The notes: generated by a model not told the origin, from the letters alone. Counted from the stretch's first letter, positions 43,717 to 54,002 are shown. The stretch: DNA of 64,000 nt from Synergistaceae bacterium UBA6083 (GCA_002436015.1 DIXJ01000007.1:1-64000), one strand, 5' to 3'. Program-made: numbers and translations.

Positions 43717-44167
43717 GGGTTCGTTTCTCCATCATGTGTTCAAAAAATGCTCCCCTGTCTATGATTCCGACAAGCCTTCCGTTTTCAACGACAGGCAGGC
43801 GCTTGATCCTTTTTCGGATCATCATGTCGGCCACGGTCACAAGGCTTGCCGTTGGTTCCACGTAACATGGGTGGGTGTTCATGAGTTCTCCCACGATGCG
43901 GTTTGCGACAGAAGCAAGTCGCTCCACAAGGCTGCCCTCTGAACTGTCGAGAAAGGAACTTTGGGCCAAAAATTCAAGGTAGGTCGGAAATGCAGCCTGA
44001 AGGATATCGGTTTCCGAGAGGAACCCGACCAGGACCCAATCATCCTTTACGACCGGCAACCCTGTCAGTCTCTGGTTGTAGAGGACGTGAAGCGCTTCTT
44101 CTACGCGGTCCTTCTCGGCCACAGCAGTAAGATCCTTATGCATGATCTCATGGGCCTGGGAGTTCAT
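43700..44167 (-). CDS. CBS-domain pair protein encoded with the V-ATPase
   Basis: A 155-residue soluble protein made almost only of two CBS domains. Domain one has the pattern IMHKDLTAV ... RLTGLPVV ... LVGFLSETDIL. Domain two has LMNTHPCYVEP ... RIKRLPVV ... LVGIIDRGAFF. Paired CBS domains typically bind adenine nucleotides and regulate an attached or neighbouring protein. Here no effector domain is attached. The gene overlaps the glycosyltransferase upstream (four bases) and the stalk gene downstream (17 bases). An ATP/ADP/AMP-sensing regulator of the ATPase is plausible but unproven. Confidence 0.85.
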   Translation of the reverse strand: MNSQAHEIMHKDLTAVAEKDRVEEALHVLYNQRLTGLPVVKDDWVLVGFLSETDILQAAFPTYLEFLAQSSFLDSSEGSLVERLASVANRIVGELMNTHPCYVEPTASLVTVADMMIRKRIKRLPVVENGRLVGIIDRGAFFEHMMEKRTHGGNE

Positions 44168-45906
44168 GCTTCATCTCCGCCGTTCCATCGATCAACGCCG
44201 CAACGCTTCATCAGGACCAGCATTGCGAAGAGAGCAAGCCCAAGGTCTTTCCTGAAACGGGTCCTGGGTTCCTGGCAAAGCCGAAAAAGCCACTCCAGTC
44301 CCATCTTCTGCATGGTGGCCGGAGCCCTCCTCAGCCTGCCCGAGAGGACGTCGAAGCTTCCTCCCACCCCCATGGCGACCACGTGCCCAAGCGTAGGCAG
44401 GTTCCTGCGAATAAACATTTCCTGGTGCGGCACTCCCAATCCCACAAAGAGGATTCGCGTTCCTGCCGTGCGAATCATCCTGCAGACAGCTTCTTCCTCA
44501 TCCCTTCGGAAATATCCGTGATGGATTCCAGCCAGGACCATTCCGGGATACTTGGCAGAGAGATTTTCCGCCGCAGCCTTTGCAACGCCTTCTTTTGCAC
44601 CGAGGAAAAAGACCGGGCACTTTTCCGACGCGGAAAGCCTGCAGAGCTGTTCCATGAATTCCACCCCGGGTATCCGCTGTTGAACGGGTGTCCCCAGCAT
44701 CTTAAGGGCCTGGATGAGTCCCATCCCGTCCGGCAGGACGAGGTCGGCTTCGCGTGCTACGGAACTGTAGGCCTTGTCGTAACGGCTCCTGAGAGCAGCT
44801 AGTGCGTCCGGAGTTACGATGACATAACCCCGATTCCCGAACGAGACCCACGATTTGACTTTTGACAGGGCAAAATTAAGGGAGACGTTGTCCAGCCGGA
44901 TTCCCCAAAGGGAAGGGTTTCTCTCGCTCTCCCGGCTCGCTGGCGCGATGATTCTCCTGAGGACCGGAAACCCGAGGAAAGCAACCGCACCCGTGGTCGT
45001 AGCGGCAGCGGCGAAATAAAGGTCCATCTGGGCCAGGGCGATCGCCAGGGCCAGGGATGAGCATATCCCTGCAACGAAACGGACGGCCGTCGGATGGTCC
45101 AGCCCTCTGTCGACGAGCTTGCGGTAGAGGGACACGTCGGGTTGCGGGCGGTTTGCGACCGCTCGGCTGACGATTTGCAGGGAAAATTCCATAATTGGAA
45201 GAGCAAAAAGTCCTATTGGAAGAACCATGAGGGTTGTGAAGGCAACCCCCTTGCTGACGCCGATAGCCGATGCACCCGCTGCAAGCATTCCCCACATCGC
45301 TGCCAGAGGTTCCCCCAACCTCCGGTAGACCTGTCCGTGGCGGCTCCAGAAGATAACAAGGAATAAAAGAGCGCCCGTCCCGAGGTAGAAAGATTCGGAA
45401 AAGGCACGGGTAGCCGGGAAACTCACCAGGAGGATGAGGCTCCAGCAGGTCGCAAGAAGATATCCAGCCAAGCCCGGTACCTGGTCAAGTTCCTGCATGA
45501 GAAGCGGGAAAAGGCCCATCCACAAGGCGGTCACGATTACGGAAACCAGGGGTGAAAGGTAGAGGTATCTTCCCTCGGGGAGGCCGATGAAGAATATCCG
45601 GGGCCCAAATAGGGCGATTACAGCCCCAAGAACCAGGTAGGCCCATCGCAAGTCCCGATTGCGGTAGGTGCGCTGGCAGAGCCCGATAATGCATGCGCCG
45701 CAACCTGCCGCAACGATCAGGCGGATAGTGGAACTTTCCGACACGAGGCCAAAAACCAGCCAGCATGCCACGAAGAGGATGTCCTTCATATAATCGTACT
45801 GGTCCCGCTCGAGGAAACGGCGCAAAAGGCGCTGGAATGCCACGCACACGATTCCGATCAGGCCGACCTGGTAAAGGATGTCCCATTGGACCACGATCGG
45901 CGACAT
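44164..45906 (-). CDS. WecG/TagA/CpsF glycosyltransferase fused to a degenerate WecA/TagO-like membrane domain
   Basis: A 580-residue two-part protein. Residues about 345-570 form a WecG/TagA/CpsF glycosyltransferase with LPDGMGL (Asp393), VFFLGAKEGVA, FVGLGVPHQEMF and MGVGGSFDVLSG. Members transfer ManNAc or ManNAcA to a lipid-linked GlcNAc. Residues 5-320 hold about ten hydrophobic helices whose order follows the polyprenyl-phosphate GlcNAc-1-phosphate transferases WecA/TagO. The segments LSPLVSVIVTALW, FPATRAFSESFYLG and KLVDRGLDHPTAV align by eye with conserved family stretches. The catalytic motifs are lost: the first Asp-Asp reads Cys-Gln (77-78), the Asn/Asp-rich GLDGLA site reads ELDQVPGLAG, the FxGD site reads FSES, and the HxHHR site reads SLYRK. 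An active TagO/WecA should be encoded elsewhere. Confidence 0.82.
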   Translation of the reverse strand: MSPIVVQWDILYQVGLIGIVCVAFQRLLRRFLERDQYDYMKDILFVACWLVFGLVSESSTIRLIVAAGCGACIIGLCQRTYRNRDLRWAYLVLGAVIALFGPRIFFIGLPEGRYLYLSPLVSVIVTALWMGLFPLLMQELDQVPGLAGYLLATCWSLILLVSFPATRAFSESFYLGTGALLFLVIFWSRHGQVYRRLGEPLAAMWGMLAAGASAIGVSKGVAFTTLMVLPIGLFALPIMEFSLQIVSRAVANRPQPDVSLYRKLVDRGLDHPTAVRFVAGICSSLALAIALAQMDLYFAAAATTTGAVAFLGFPVLRRIIAPASRESERNPSLWGIRLDNVSLNFALSKVKSWVSFGNRGYVIVTPDALAALRSRYDKAYSSVAREADLVLPDGMGLIQALKMLGTPVQQRIPGVEFMEQLCRLSASEKCPVFFLGAKEGVAKAAAENLSAKYPGMVLAGIHHGYFRRDEEEAVCRMIRTAGTRILFVGLGVPHQEMFIRRNLPTLGHVVAMGVGGSFDVLSGRLRRAPATMQKMGLEWLFRLCQEPRTRFRKDLGLALFAMLVLMKRCGVDRWNGGDEA

Positions 45907-45965
45907 GGATATCCCCCTTCACGGCGCAAGAAATGAGGCCCTTTGGAGGGCCGAAATACACGATT

Positions 45966-45994
45966 ATTCTATCACAACAGGGGCAAAATGTAGT
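45966..45994 (-). promoter_or_regulatory. Possible promoter for the glycosyltransferase-V-ATPase-guaB run
   Basis: In the only sizeable gap of the 30-52 kb minus-strand run the minus strand has TAGAAT (45971-45966). A poor -35 ACTACA lies 17 bases upstream. Support is limited to the -10 match and the location. Confidence 0.3.
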
Positions 45995-46003
45995 GAAAAT
46001 CAG

Positions 46004-46037
46004 CGGGCCCCCTATCGTCCTAAGCGGAGGAGGCCCG
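46004..46037 (-). terminator. Possible weak terminator after serS
   Basis: CGGGCC (46004-46009) pairs with GGCCCG (46032-46037), with an imperfect inner stem. On the minus strand it is followed by a T-rich but broken tract. It may only partly stop transcription from the uvrC-serS operon. Confidence 0.35.
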
Positions 46038-46043
46038 TGTTGT

Positions 46044-47318
<1,275 letters not shown>

Positions 47319-47798
47319 TCAGGCCTCCCCCATACGCCTGACTTCTCTTAGGAGATCCGCCATTTCCAAGGCCGCAAGGGCCGCATCCGCTCCCTTGTTG
47401 CCAGCCTTGCTGCCGGCCCGCAGAAGGGCCTGCTCGAGGTTATCGGTGGTCAGGACTCCGAAGGCAACGGGGATCCTCTGGTCCAGGGAGATGACGGCCA
47501 GTCCCTTGGATACCTCTCCTGCCACGTAGTCGAAATGGGGGGTATCTCCCCTAATGACGGCCCCAAGGGCAACGATGGCGTCATAGCGGCCGCCAAGTGC
47601 GATTTCCTTTACAGCAAGAGGTGCCTCCCAGGCTCCCGGGACCCAGAACACGTCGATGTCCTGTGCCTTGACACCATGCCTGACAAGGGCATCCTTTGCT
47701 CCTTCCAGGAGTTTCCCGGAAATGAGTTCGTTGAAGCGGGAGATGACGAGCGCAAAGCGAAGGCCCGACCCGATCAGTTTTCCCTGAAACGTCTGCAT
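47319..47798 (-). CDS. ribH: 6,7-dimethyl-8-ribityllumazine synthase
   Basis: A 159-residue enzyme that condenses the RibB product with aminoribityl-uracil, the last step before riboflavin synthase. The substrate-binding stretch [11 protein letters not shown] lies near 53-63, [14 protein letters not shown] near 80-93 contains the catalytic His, and [11 protein letters not shown] follows. It lies in the order ribD-ribE-ribBA-ribH, so with ribF elsewhere the flavin pathway is complete in the window. Confidence 0.95.
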   Translation of the reverse strand: MQTFQGKLIGSGLRFALVISRFNELISGKLLEGAKDALVRHGVKAQDIDVFWVPGAWEAPLAVKEIALGGRYDAIVALGAVIRGDTPHFDYVAGEVSKGLAVISLDQRIPVAFGVLTTDNLEQALLRAGSKAGNKGADAALAALEMADLLREVRRMGEA

Positions 47799-47830
47799 GA
47801 TTTTTCCCTCTCCCTTCTTGGGGCAGTCAG

Positions 47831-49090
47831 TTATTCCGCGGCTGATTCCGCGGGGGGTTCTTCCAGATGCAGGAGATGTCCCATTTTTTCCTGTTTGGCA
47901 TGGAGGTAGAAGGCGTTGAAGGGGTTTGCCTCCACTTCAAGCGGAACCCTTTCGTTTATTTTCAGCCCATAACCCTGGAGCCCAACAATTTTCCTGGGAT
48001 TGTTGGTTAGGATGCGGATGCTTTTGAGTCCAAGGTCAGAAAGGATCTGGGCGCCCACCCCGTAGTCCCTAAGGTCCGGATCGTAGCCGAGAGCCACGTT
48101 CGCCTCCACGGTGTCGAGTCCTTTTTCCTGGAGTTCGTAGGCCTTGAGCTTGTGAAATAGGCCGATTCCCCGGCCTTCCTGGCGCATGTAGAGGATGACG
48201 CCCCTGCCCTCCCGGTGCACCATTTCCATCGCCTCGTGGAGTTGCGGCCCGCAGTCGCAACGTAGCGATCCCAGAACATCCCCTGTAAAGCATTCCGAAT
48301 GGACTCGCACCAGGACGCCTTCCTGTCCCATGACATCGCCCATGACGAGGGCGATGTGCAGCATATCCTCGTTCTCGTCAAGAACAAAGTGGTAGGCATG
48401 GGCAACAAATTCGCCGTGAACAGTTGGGAGGCTTACGCTGGCAACTCTTTCTACGAGCTTGTCGCGCATATGCCGGTAGCGGATGAGATCTTCGATCGAT
48501 GCGATGCGAAGATTGTGCCGGTCGGCGAATTCGAGCAGCTGTGGCAAGCGGGCCATTGACCCGTCGTTGTTCATGATCTCGCAGATGGCTCCGGCGGGAT
48601 TCAGCCCTGCCATACGGGCCATGTCGACAGCGGCTTCGGTGTGCCCTGCTCGCTTCAGGACTCCCCCCTTCTTCGCAGCGAGAGGGAAAATATGTCCGGG
48701 ACGTCTCAGGTCTTCCGGCCTGGATCCCGGGTTCGCGAGCACGCGGGCAGTCCGGGCCCGTTCCGCGGCACTGATCCCGGTCGTCGTGCCTTCCGTGGCG
48801 TCGACGCTGACGGTAAAGGCGGTTCCGTGGGGATCTGAGCTTTCTTTCACCATCTGGTCGAGTTTCAGGCGACGGGCCTGGTCGATTGTGACGGGTACGC
48901 AGAGAAGGCCGCGAGCGTGTGTCACCATGAAGTTGATATCCTCCGGCCGGGCAAGCTCAGCGGCCATGACGAGGTCTCCTTCATTTTCGCGATCTTCGTC
49001 GTCCACGACGATGACCATTTTCCCGAGCCGGATATCCTCGATGGCATCCTCGATGGGGTGAAATACGCGTCCTTCAGGTTTGCAGATCAC
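47831..49090 (-). CDS. ribBA: Bifunctional DHBP synthase / GTP cyclohydrolase II
   Basis: A 419-residue fusion. Residues about 10-210 are 3,4-dihydroxy-2-butanone 4-phosphate synthase with the acidic loop [16 protein letters not shown] near 31-46. Residues about 215-410 are GTP cyclohydrolase II with zinc ligands in [17 protein letters not shown] and the GRGIGL loop. Both supply the two branches of riboflavin synthesis. A GTG start follows GAGGAGG. The C-terminus is rich in Glu/Ala. Confidence 0.95.
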   Translation of the reverse strand: MICKPEGRVFHPIEDAIEDIRLGKMVIVVDDEDRENEGDLVMAAELARPEDINFMVTHARGLLCVPVTIDQARRLKLDQMVKESSDPHGTAFTVSVDATEGTTTGISAAERARTARVLANPGSRPEDLRRPGHIFPLAAKKGGVLKRAGHTEAAVDMARMAGLNPAGAICEIMNNDGSMARLPQLLEFADRHNLRIASIEDLIRYRHMRDKLVERVASVSLPTVHGEFVAHAYHFVLDENEDMLHIALVMGDVMGQEGVLVRVHSECFTGDVLGSLRCDCGPQLHEAMEMVHREGRGVILYMRQEGRGIGLFHKLKAYELQEKGLDTVEANVALGYDPDLRDYGVGAQILSDLGLKSIRILTNNPRKIVGLQGYGLKINERVPLEVEANPFNAFYLHAKQEKMGHLLHLEEPPAESAAE

Positions 49091-49116
49091 GGAGAAATCC
49101 TCCTCGCTAACGCAAC

Positions 49117-49785
49117 TTAGACCCAGCCACCTTGCTGGAGGGTCTCCCAGGTGATCCCTTCTTTGGGGGCCATTTCCTTTCGGGTACCCTCGCCGGCGGA
49201 CAGGAATCGCCTAACGTATTTGGCAATAAGATCGGTTTCCAGGTTCACGGTTTCTTTTTCGACCAAGGTCCCGAGCGTTGTTTGACGCAGGGTCTCGGGG
49301 ATCAAACCAACGGAGAAATGACCTCCTGCAGGCTCTGAGTCGATAACGGTAAGGCTGACGCCGTCGAGGGCGACGGACCCTTTGGGGACGATCAGGAGGA
49401 CAAGCTCGCTTTCGGCGGTAAAGCTCAAGCGCCGCGTCCTTCCTCGTCCTTCCACTGCGTCCAGGGAACAAAGCCCGTCAATATGCCCCGTCACGAGATG
49501 GCCGTCTAGGCGATCTCCAAGGGCCAGTGCCCTTTCCAGGTTCACGGGGGTCCCCGGCTTAAGCCTTCCCAGTTTTGTCTTCGTGAGGGTCTCCTCCATG
49601 ATTTCGGCGGAGAAACTGTCCCTGCCCAGGTCGACGACCGTGAGGCAGGCTCCCATGACCGCTACGGACTGGCCCCTCGAGAGCGAAGGGGAAATCCTAG
49701 GCGCCCGGATTTCCAGCGTCGTTACATCGGTTCCCGGAACCAGCTTAAGGACGGTTCCGATTTCTTCTACAAGGCCGGTGAACAT
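49117..49785 (-). CDS. ribE: Riboflavin synthase alpha chain
   Basis: A 222-residue enzyme with two tandem lumazine-binding repeats, each of about 95 residues. The start [15 protein letters not shown] at 49785 is the classical N-terminus and has GGAGGT nine bases upstream; the longer frame to 49806 runs inside ribD. The second repeat begins near [14 protein letters not shown]. It dismutates lumazine to riboflavin. Its first bases overlap the end of ribD by 19. Confidence 0.95.
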   Translation of the reverse strand: MFTGLVEEIGTVLKLVPGTDVTTLEIRAPRISPSLSRGQSVAVMGACLTVVDLGRDSFSAEIMEETLTKTKLGRLKPGTPVNLERALALGDRLDGHLVTGHIDGLCSLDAVEGRGRTRRLSFTAESELVLLIVPKGSVALDGVSLTVIDSEPAGGHFSVGLIPETLRQTTLGTLVEKETVNLETDLIAKYVRRFLSAGEGTRKEMAPKEGITWETLQQGGWV

Positions 49786-50879
49786 TTGGGGTTGACCTCC
49801 AGCCATAGATCGCCTTCGACTTGCTTTATTCTAGCAGGCGAGAGGGCGATCGCCTCACCCATATGGTCAAGTGAAAGCTCTCCGGCCAGTTGAAGTCCGC
49901 GGCCCAGGAAAACCGGTGCGACGAAAAGGGAGTACTCGTCAACCATTCGTGCCTTGGTAAAGGCGCTGATCACTGAACTTCCCCCTTCGACGAGCAGCAT
50001 GGAAATTCCTTCCGAGGCGAGCGACGAGAGAATCCGTTCGATCGAGGGACGTCCCGTCGCTTCGTCCATCGCGAGCCTCAGTATCTTGGCTCCGCGTCTT
50101 TCCAGCGCAGAGGCTCTTTCCTCAGGCGCCTCTTCGCCGGCCAGGAAAAGACATTTCCCATCCCCGACAACCTTGGCGTCGGCGGGCGTGCGAAGCTGGC
50201 TGTCGAGGACGACTCTCAGCGGGGATTTTCCTTCAACGAGGCGAACGGTCAATTCCGGGTCGTCCGCCAGGACCGTTCCGACCCCCACAAGGACCGCGTC
50301 GTGTTCCGACCGGAGGAGATGCGCCTTGCTCCTTGAAAGGGGTCCGCTGATCCACTTGCTCTCGCCCCCCGCAAGGGCGATATCGCCGTCAAGGCTCATC
50401 GCGGCTTTCACCGTGACCCATGGACGCCCCAGCGTCATGGTCCTGATGAAACCCCGGTTGAGCCATTTACATTCACTTTCCAGAACCCCTGTCATGGTCT
50501 GTATTCCTGCTTCTTCCAGGCAGTGCAGTCCGGTCCCGTCGACTCGCGGATTGGGGTCTCTCATTCCTGACACGACCCGGGCGACCCTTGCTGCGGCAAG
50601 CTGCGGCGCGCAAGGAGGCGTCTTGCCGAAATGGGAGCAAGGTTCAAGGTTGACGTAGGCTGTTGCCCCGGCGGCGAGGTCACCCGCCATCCGAAGGGCT
50701 TCCACCTCGGCATGGGGTCCTCCGTACCGGCGGTGATACCCCCATCCGACGATCGCGCGGTCTTTCACCAGGACACAGCCAACCCGCGGATTAGGGCTTA
50801 CGCAACCCGTTCCCCTTTCGGCCAGGCTGATGGCCATCCGCATGTAATGTTCGTGAGTTGTCCTGTCCGTTTCCTTCAT
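49767..50879 (-). CDS. ribD: Bifunctional pyrimidine deaminase/reductase RibD
   Basis: A 370-residue fusion. The N-terminal deaminase domain binds zinc through His56, Cys81 and Cys90, with catalytic Glu58 in HAEVE. The C-terminal reductase domain (from about 150) has KAAMSLDGDIAL and LVEGGSS near the end. It catalyses the second and third steps after GTP cyclohydrolase. Its ATG overlaps the uvrC stop by four bases. I see no FMN riboswitch upstream. Confidence 0.95.
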   Translation of the reverse strand: MKETDRTTHEHYMRMAISLAERGTGCVSPNPRVGCVLVKDRAIVGWGYHRRYGGPHAEVEALRMAGDLAAGATAYVNLEPCSHFGKTPPCAPQLAAARVARVVSGMRDPNPRVDGTGLHCLEEAGIQTMTGVLESECKWLNRGFIRTMTLGRPWVTVKAAMSLDGDIALAGGESKWISGPLSRSKAHLLRSEHDAVLVGVGTVLADDPELTVRLVEGKSPLRVVLDSQLRTPADAKVVGDGKCLFLAGEEAPEERASALERRGAKILRLAMDEATGRPSIERILSSLASEGISMLLVEGGSSVISAFTKARMVDEYSLFVAPVFLGRGLQLAGELSLDHMGEAIALSPARIKQVEGDLWLEVNPKCSPAL

Positions 50880-52339
50880 CCGGTGGCTCCTTCCAGGTGG
50901 TCGAGAATACGCTGTGCAAGATCCGGGCCGATTCCCGGTATTGATGACGCCAACTCCTCCGGACCCGTTGAGGCAATGTGCTGGATGCTTCCGAACCGGG
51001 CAAGCAGGGCAGCTGCTCTCTTCTTCCCTACCCCTTCGACTTCTTCGAGAACCGAACGTCGGTTTCGGCTGTCCCGCCTGCGGGTATGGGCTGAAACGGC
51101 AAAGCGGTGAGCCTCGTCCCTCAGCCTCTGCAAAAGCTGCAGGGCTGGATCCTCTCTACCGGGCAGGAGAGGGCGTTCGGCAAAAAGAGTGTATACCGCT
51201 TCTTCCTGTTTTGCCAGAGCGACAATGGGTATTTCCTCCAAGCCTAGTTCCTGGAGGGCTTTTTCAGCAAAAACCAGCTGCTGGGGTCCCCCGTCGATGA
51301 CGATGAGCTGTGGAAGCGGGGCTTCCCCCTGCAAGGAGTGGCCGTACCGGCGCCTGAGAGTTTCCTGGATCGAACGGAAGTCGTCGATGCCCTCGACATC
51401 CCGTATGGCAAACTTCCTGTAGAGGGAGGGATTTGGAATCCCCTGCTCGAAAACGACGACCACCCCGAAGGTTTCCTTTCCCGAAAAGTGGGAGATGTCG
51501 AAGCAGTCGATCCTCCATGGGACTGAGGCAAGGTTGAGGAGGGCCTCAAGACGGACAAAGGCTTCCCAGGTGTCCTTGTCCAGGTCTTCGGGGAGGACAT
51601 GGTTTCTTTTTTGCCGTGTGTAACGCCAAATGGAACGGATCGTATCCCTGAGGCGGGCGGCCTCCTCGAAGTGAAGCTCACGGGCGGCCTGGTCCATCCT
51701 GTAGCGCAACCTCTCAACGAGATCGGTCACCCTCCCGGCCAGAAGGAGTTCCAGATCGGCTACGACTTCTCCATAACGGGTTTCGTTGCAGCCTCCAACG
51801 CAGGGGGCGAGGCACCTCATTAGGGCATGCCTGACACAGGGCCTACCCGGGACGGGTGGGTACGGTTCCCTGGATTTGCAAGTACGGAGCGGAAAATGGC
51901 GCTCTATCAGGCGGGTCAGCTGGCGCAGTTCGCTGACGCGGGTGAAAGGGCCGAAGTACGAGGCCCCTTCATCCTCCTTGTGCCGGGTTATCTCAAGGCG
52001 AGGGAAGGGTTCTTTCGTCAGCTTTATCCAGGGGTAGCGTTCCCCCATCTTGAGTTCAACGTTGAAGAAGGGCTGGTAGCGACGGATCAGGCGGGATTCC
52101 ACGATCAGGGCTTCCGCTTCCGATTCGGTGCGGATAAAGGACAGGTCGCTGATCGAGTCCACGAGTTTTCGGAGTCGCGGGGACGCGAACCCTCCATGCC
52201 TGAAGTAGGAGGAGACTCTCTTGCGCAGGTTCTTGGCCTTGCCCACATAGATCACCGCGCCCCGGGCATCGTGCATGAGATAAACCCCGGGCCGCAGCGG
52301 CAATTTCCGGATTTTTTCCTTCAGGCTCTCGCTCGCCAA
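50876..52339 (-). CDS. uvrC: Excinuclease ABC subunit C
   Basis: A roughly 487-residue repair endonuclease. The GIY-YIG domain begins at RPGVYLMHDARGAVIYVGKA near 15-34 and makes the 3' incision. A UVR motif (LHFEEAARLRDTI) lies near 188-200. The RNase-H-like domain with the 5' incision site and a C-terminal helix-hairpin-helix pair complete the protein. It is shorter than the roughly 600-residue E. coli enzyme. I chose the TTG at 52339 because GGGAGGG lies six bases upstream and the predicted promoter at 52400-52427 would exclude the frame-opening codon at 52417. Confidence 0.93.
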   Translation of the reverse strand: MASESLKEKIRKLPLRPGVYLMHDARGAVIYVGKAKNLRKRVSSYFRHGGFASPRLRKLVDSISDLSFIRTESEAEALIVESRLIRRYQPFFNVELKMGERYPWIKLTKEPFPRLEITRHKEDEGASYFGPFTRVSELRQLTRLIERHFPLRTCKSREPYPPVPGRPCVRHALMRCLAPCVGGCNETRYGEVVADLELLLAGRVTDLVERLRYRMDQAARELHFEEAARLRDTIRSIWRYTRQKRNHVLPEDLDKDTWEAFVRLEALLNLASVPWRIDCFDISHFSGKETFGVVVVFEQGIPNPSLYRKFAIRDVEGIDDFRSIQETLRRRYGHSLQGEAPLPQLIVIDGGPQQLVFAEKALQELGLEEIPIVALAKQEEAVYTLFAERPLLPGREDPALQLLQRLRDEAHRFAVSAHTRRRDSRNRRSVLEEVEGVGKKRAAALLARFGSIQHIASTGPEELASSIPGIGPDLAQRILDHLEGATG

Positions 52340-52376
52340 TGGCCGCCCTCCCGGTCGTTCGGTCTTTATGTCTCTT

Positions 52377-52406
52377 TTGCTATGGAAAACCCCTCCCGCA
52401 TAGTAT
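52377..52406 (+). promoter_or_regulatory. Promoter of cysS
   Basis: -35 TTGCTA (52377-52382), an 18-base spacer and -10 TAGTAT (52401-52406). The start would be near 52413, about 35 bases ahead of the GTG. The -10 overlaps the -10 of the uvrC promoter on the other strand. Confidence 0.5.
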
Positions 52407-52427
52407 AGGATAGGCAAAACAAGTCAA
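52400..52427 (-). promoter_or_regulatory. Promoter of the uvrC-rib-serS operon
   Basis: The minus strand has -35 TTGACT (52427-52422), 16 bases and -10 TACTAT (52405-52400). Transcription would start near 52393, so the leader is only about 50 bases and leaves no room for an FMN riboswitch. Confidence 0.6.
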
Positions 52428-52447
52428 CGAACCGGAGGTGTGTCCCC

Positions 52448-53860
52448 GTGAAGCTATACAACGACCTGACCCGCAGAAAAGAGGATTTCATCCCGCTTGT
52501 TCCGGGAGAAGTGCGATTTTATGTCTGCGGTCCCACGGTCTACGACTTTTTCCATATCGGAAACGCCCGTCCCTTCATCGTTTTTGACGTCATGCGACGA
52601 TACTTGGAATTAACAGGTCTCAAGGTGATTTTCGTCCAGAACTTCACCGACATCGACGACAAGATGATCAATCGAGCCCGGGAGCTCGGGATTACCGTGC
52701 CCGAACTTGCCAAGCGCTTCATCGAGGCTTACTACGAAGACGCCGATGCTTTGGGGATCCGCAGGGCTACAGTGAACCCCAAGGCGACGGAACACATCCC
52801 CGAAATCATTGCCCTGGTGGAAAGGCTGATCGAGAAAGGGCACGCCTATGCCGTGGACGGCGATGTCTATTTCGAGGTTTCAACCTTTGCCGAGTATGGC
52901 AAGCTATCGAAGCAGACCCTGGAGGAACTCCAGTCGGGAGCTCGGATCGATGTGGACGAAAGGAAAAGGCATCCGCTGGATTTTGCCCTCTGGAAAGCCC
53001 AGAAACCCGGGGAGCCGTCATGGGAAAGCCCCTGGGGGCCGGGAAGGCCTGGGTGGCACATCGAATGCAGCGCCATGGCGATAAAATACCTTGGGGAGAC
53101 AGCCGATATCCATGCGGGTGGAAGCGACCTCGTGTTTCCCCATCATGAAAACGAAATCGCCCAGGCCGAAGCAGCAACCGGAAAACCCTTTATCCGTACC
53201 TGGGTCCACAACGGCTACCTTCTCATGGATAACGAAAAAATGTCCAAGTCACTGGGAAACTTCCTGACCGCCAGGGAGATGCGGAAAAGCTTTTCCCCGC
53301 TTGCAATACGCCTTTTCATGCTGAGCGCCCACTACCGTTCCCCCATAAACTTTTCGGACGACTCCCTGAAGCAGGCCACGGCTGCCGTGGAAAGACTCCG
53401 AAATTGCTGGGTAGCCCTGCAGGAAGCCAAAGCGACGCCATCTGCCAGTCCGGCGGGGCGGGGAGATGTGCTCTCGAAAGAGATTGACAGGTTAACGGGG
53501 CGTTTTCGTGACGAGATGGAGGATGACCTCAACACTGCGGGGGCCTTGGGAGTACTCTTTGAAGCGGTGAAAGCGATCAACAGCGCCCTGCGGGAAACGC
53601 CTCCCCCGGATGCACAATCCCTCAAGGAAGCCGAAGCTTTCATGCTGGACGCAGACGATGTGCTTGGGGTCGTCGGGATCGGGAAGGAAAAGGATTCCGG
53701 GCCTTCAGACGAGGAAGTCGAAGGCAAAATCCTCCAGAGGACTGCGGCGAAAAAGGCGAAGGATTTCAAGCAGGCGGATGCGATAAGGGCCGAACTCCTG
53801 GAACGAGGCGTGGTCCTGGAGGACACGTCCCAGGGCACACGCTGGAAACGGCAGATCTGA
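52448..53860 (+). CDS. cysS: Cysteinyl-tRNA synthetase
   Basis: A 470-residue class I synthetase. Cys27 in VCGPT and a Cys in WHIECSAM are zinc ligands that select cysteine. The HIGH-type motif reads HIGN at 36-39 and KMSKS lies in NEKMSKSLGN near 266-270. A GTG start follows GGAGGTG after seven bases. It is a single-gene unit with its own promoter and terminator, divergent from uvrC. Confidence 0.96.
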   Translation: MKLYNDLTRRKEDFIPLVPGEVRFYVCGPTVYDFFHIGNARPFIVFDVMRRYLELTGLKVIFVQNFTDIDDKMINRARELGITVPELAKRFIEAYYEDADALGIRRATVNPKATEHIPEIIALVERLIEKGHAYAVDGDVYFEVSTFAEYGKLSKQTLEELQSGARIDVDERKRHPLDFALWKAQKPGEPSWESPWGPGRPGWHIECSAMAIKYLGETADIHAGGSDLVFPHHENEIAQAEAATGKPFIRTWVHNGYLLMDNEKMSKSLGNFLTAREMRKSFSPLAIRLFMLSAHYRSPINFSDDSLKQATAAVERLRNCWVALQEAKATPSASPAGRGDVLSKEIDRLTGRFRDEMEDDLNTAGALGVLFEAVKAINSALRETPPPDAQSLKEAEAFMLDADDVLGVVGIGKEKDSGPSDEEVEGKILQRTAAKKAKDFKQADAIRAELLERGVVLEDTSQGTRWKRQI

Positions 53861-53886
53861 ACCGCCCGAAACCGGTGAAGCGTTCA

Positions 53887-53923
53887 GGGAGAAGGTCCAG
53901 TGGAAGGACCTTCTCCCTTTTTT
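53887..53923 (+). terminator. Intrinsic terminator after cysS
   Basis: GGGAGAAGGTCC (53887-53898) pairs perfectly with GGACCTTCTCCC (53906-53917), followed by six T residues. Confidence 0.9.
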
Positions 53924-53951
53924 CAACCGCTCCCCTTCTTGCGAGTTCCCG

Positions 53952-53960
53952 TGGTATCAT
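53952..53960 (+). promoter_or_regulatory. Possible extended -10 promoter of wrbA
   Basis: TGGTATCAT fits an extended -10 element about 43 bases before the wrbA ATG and after the cysS terminator. No -35 is recognisable. Confidence 0.35.
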
Positions 53961-54002
53961 TAACAATAGGCATCAAGAAAAACATACAAGGAGGGGTATT
54001 AA

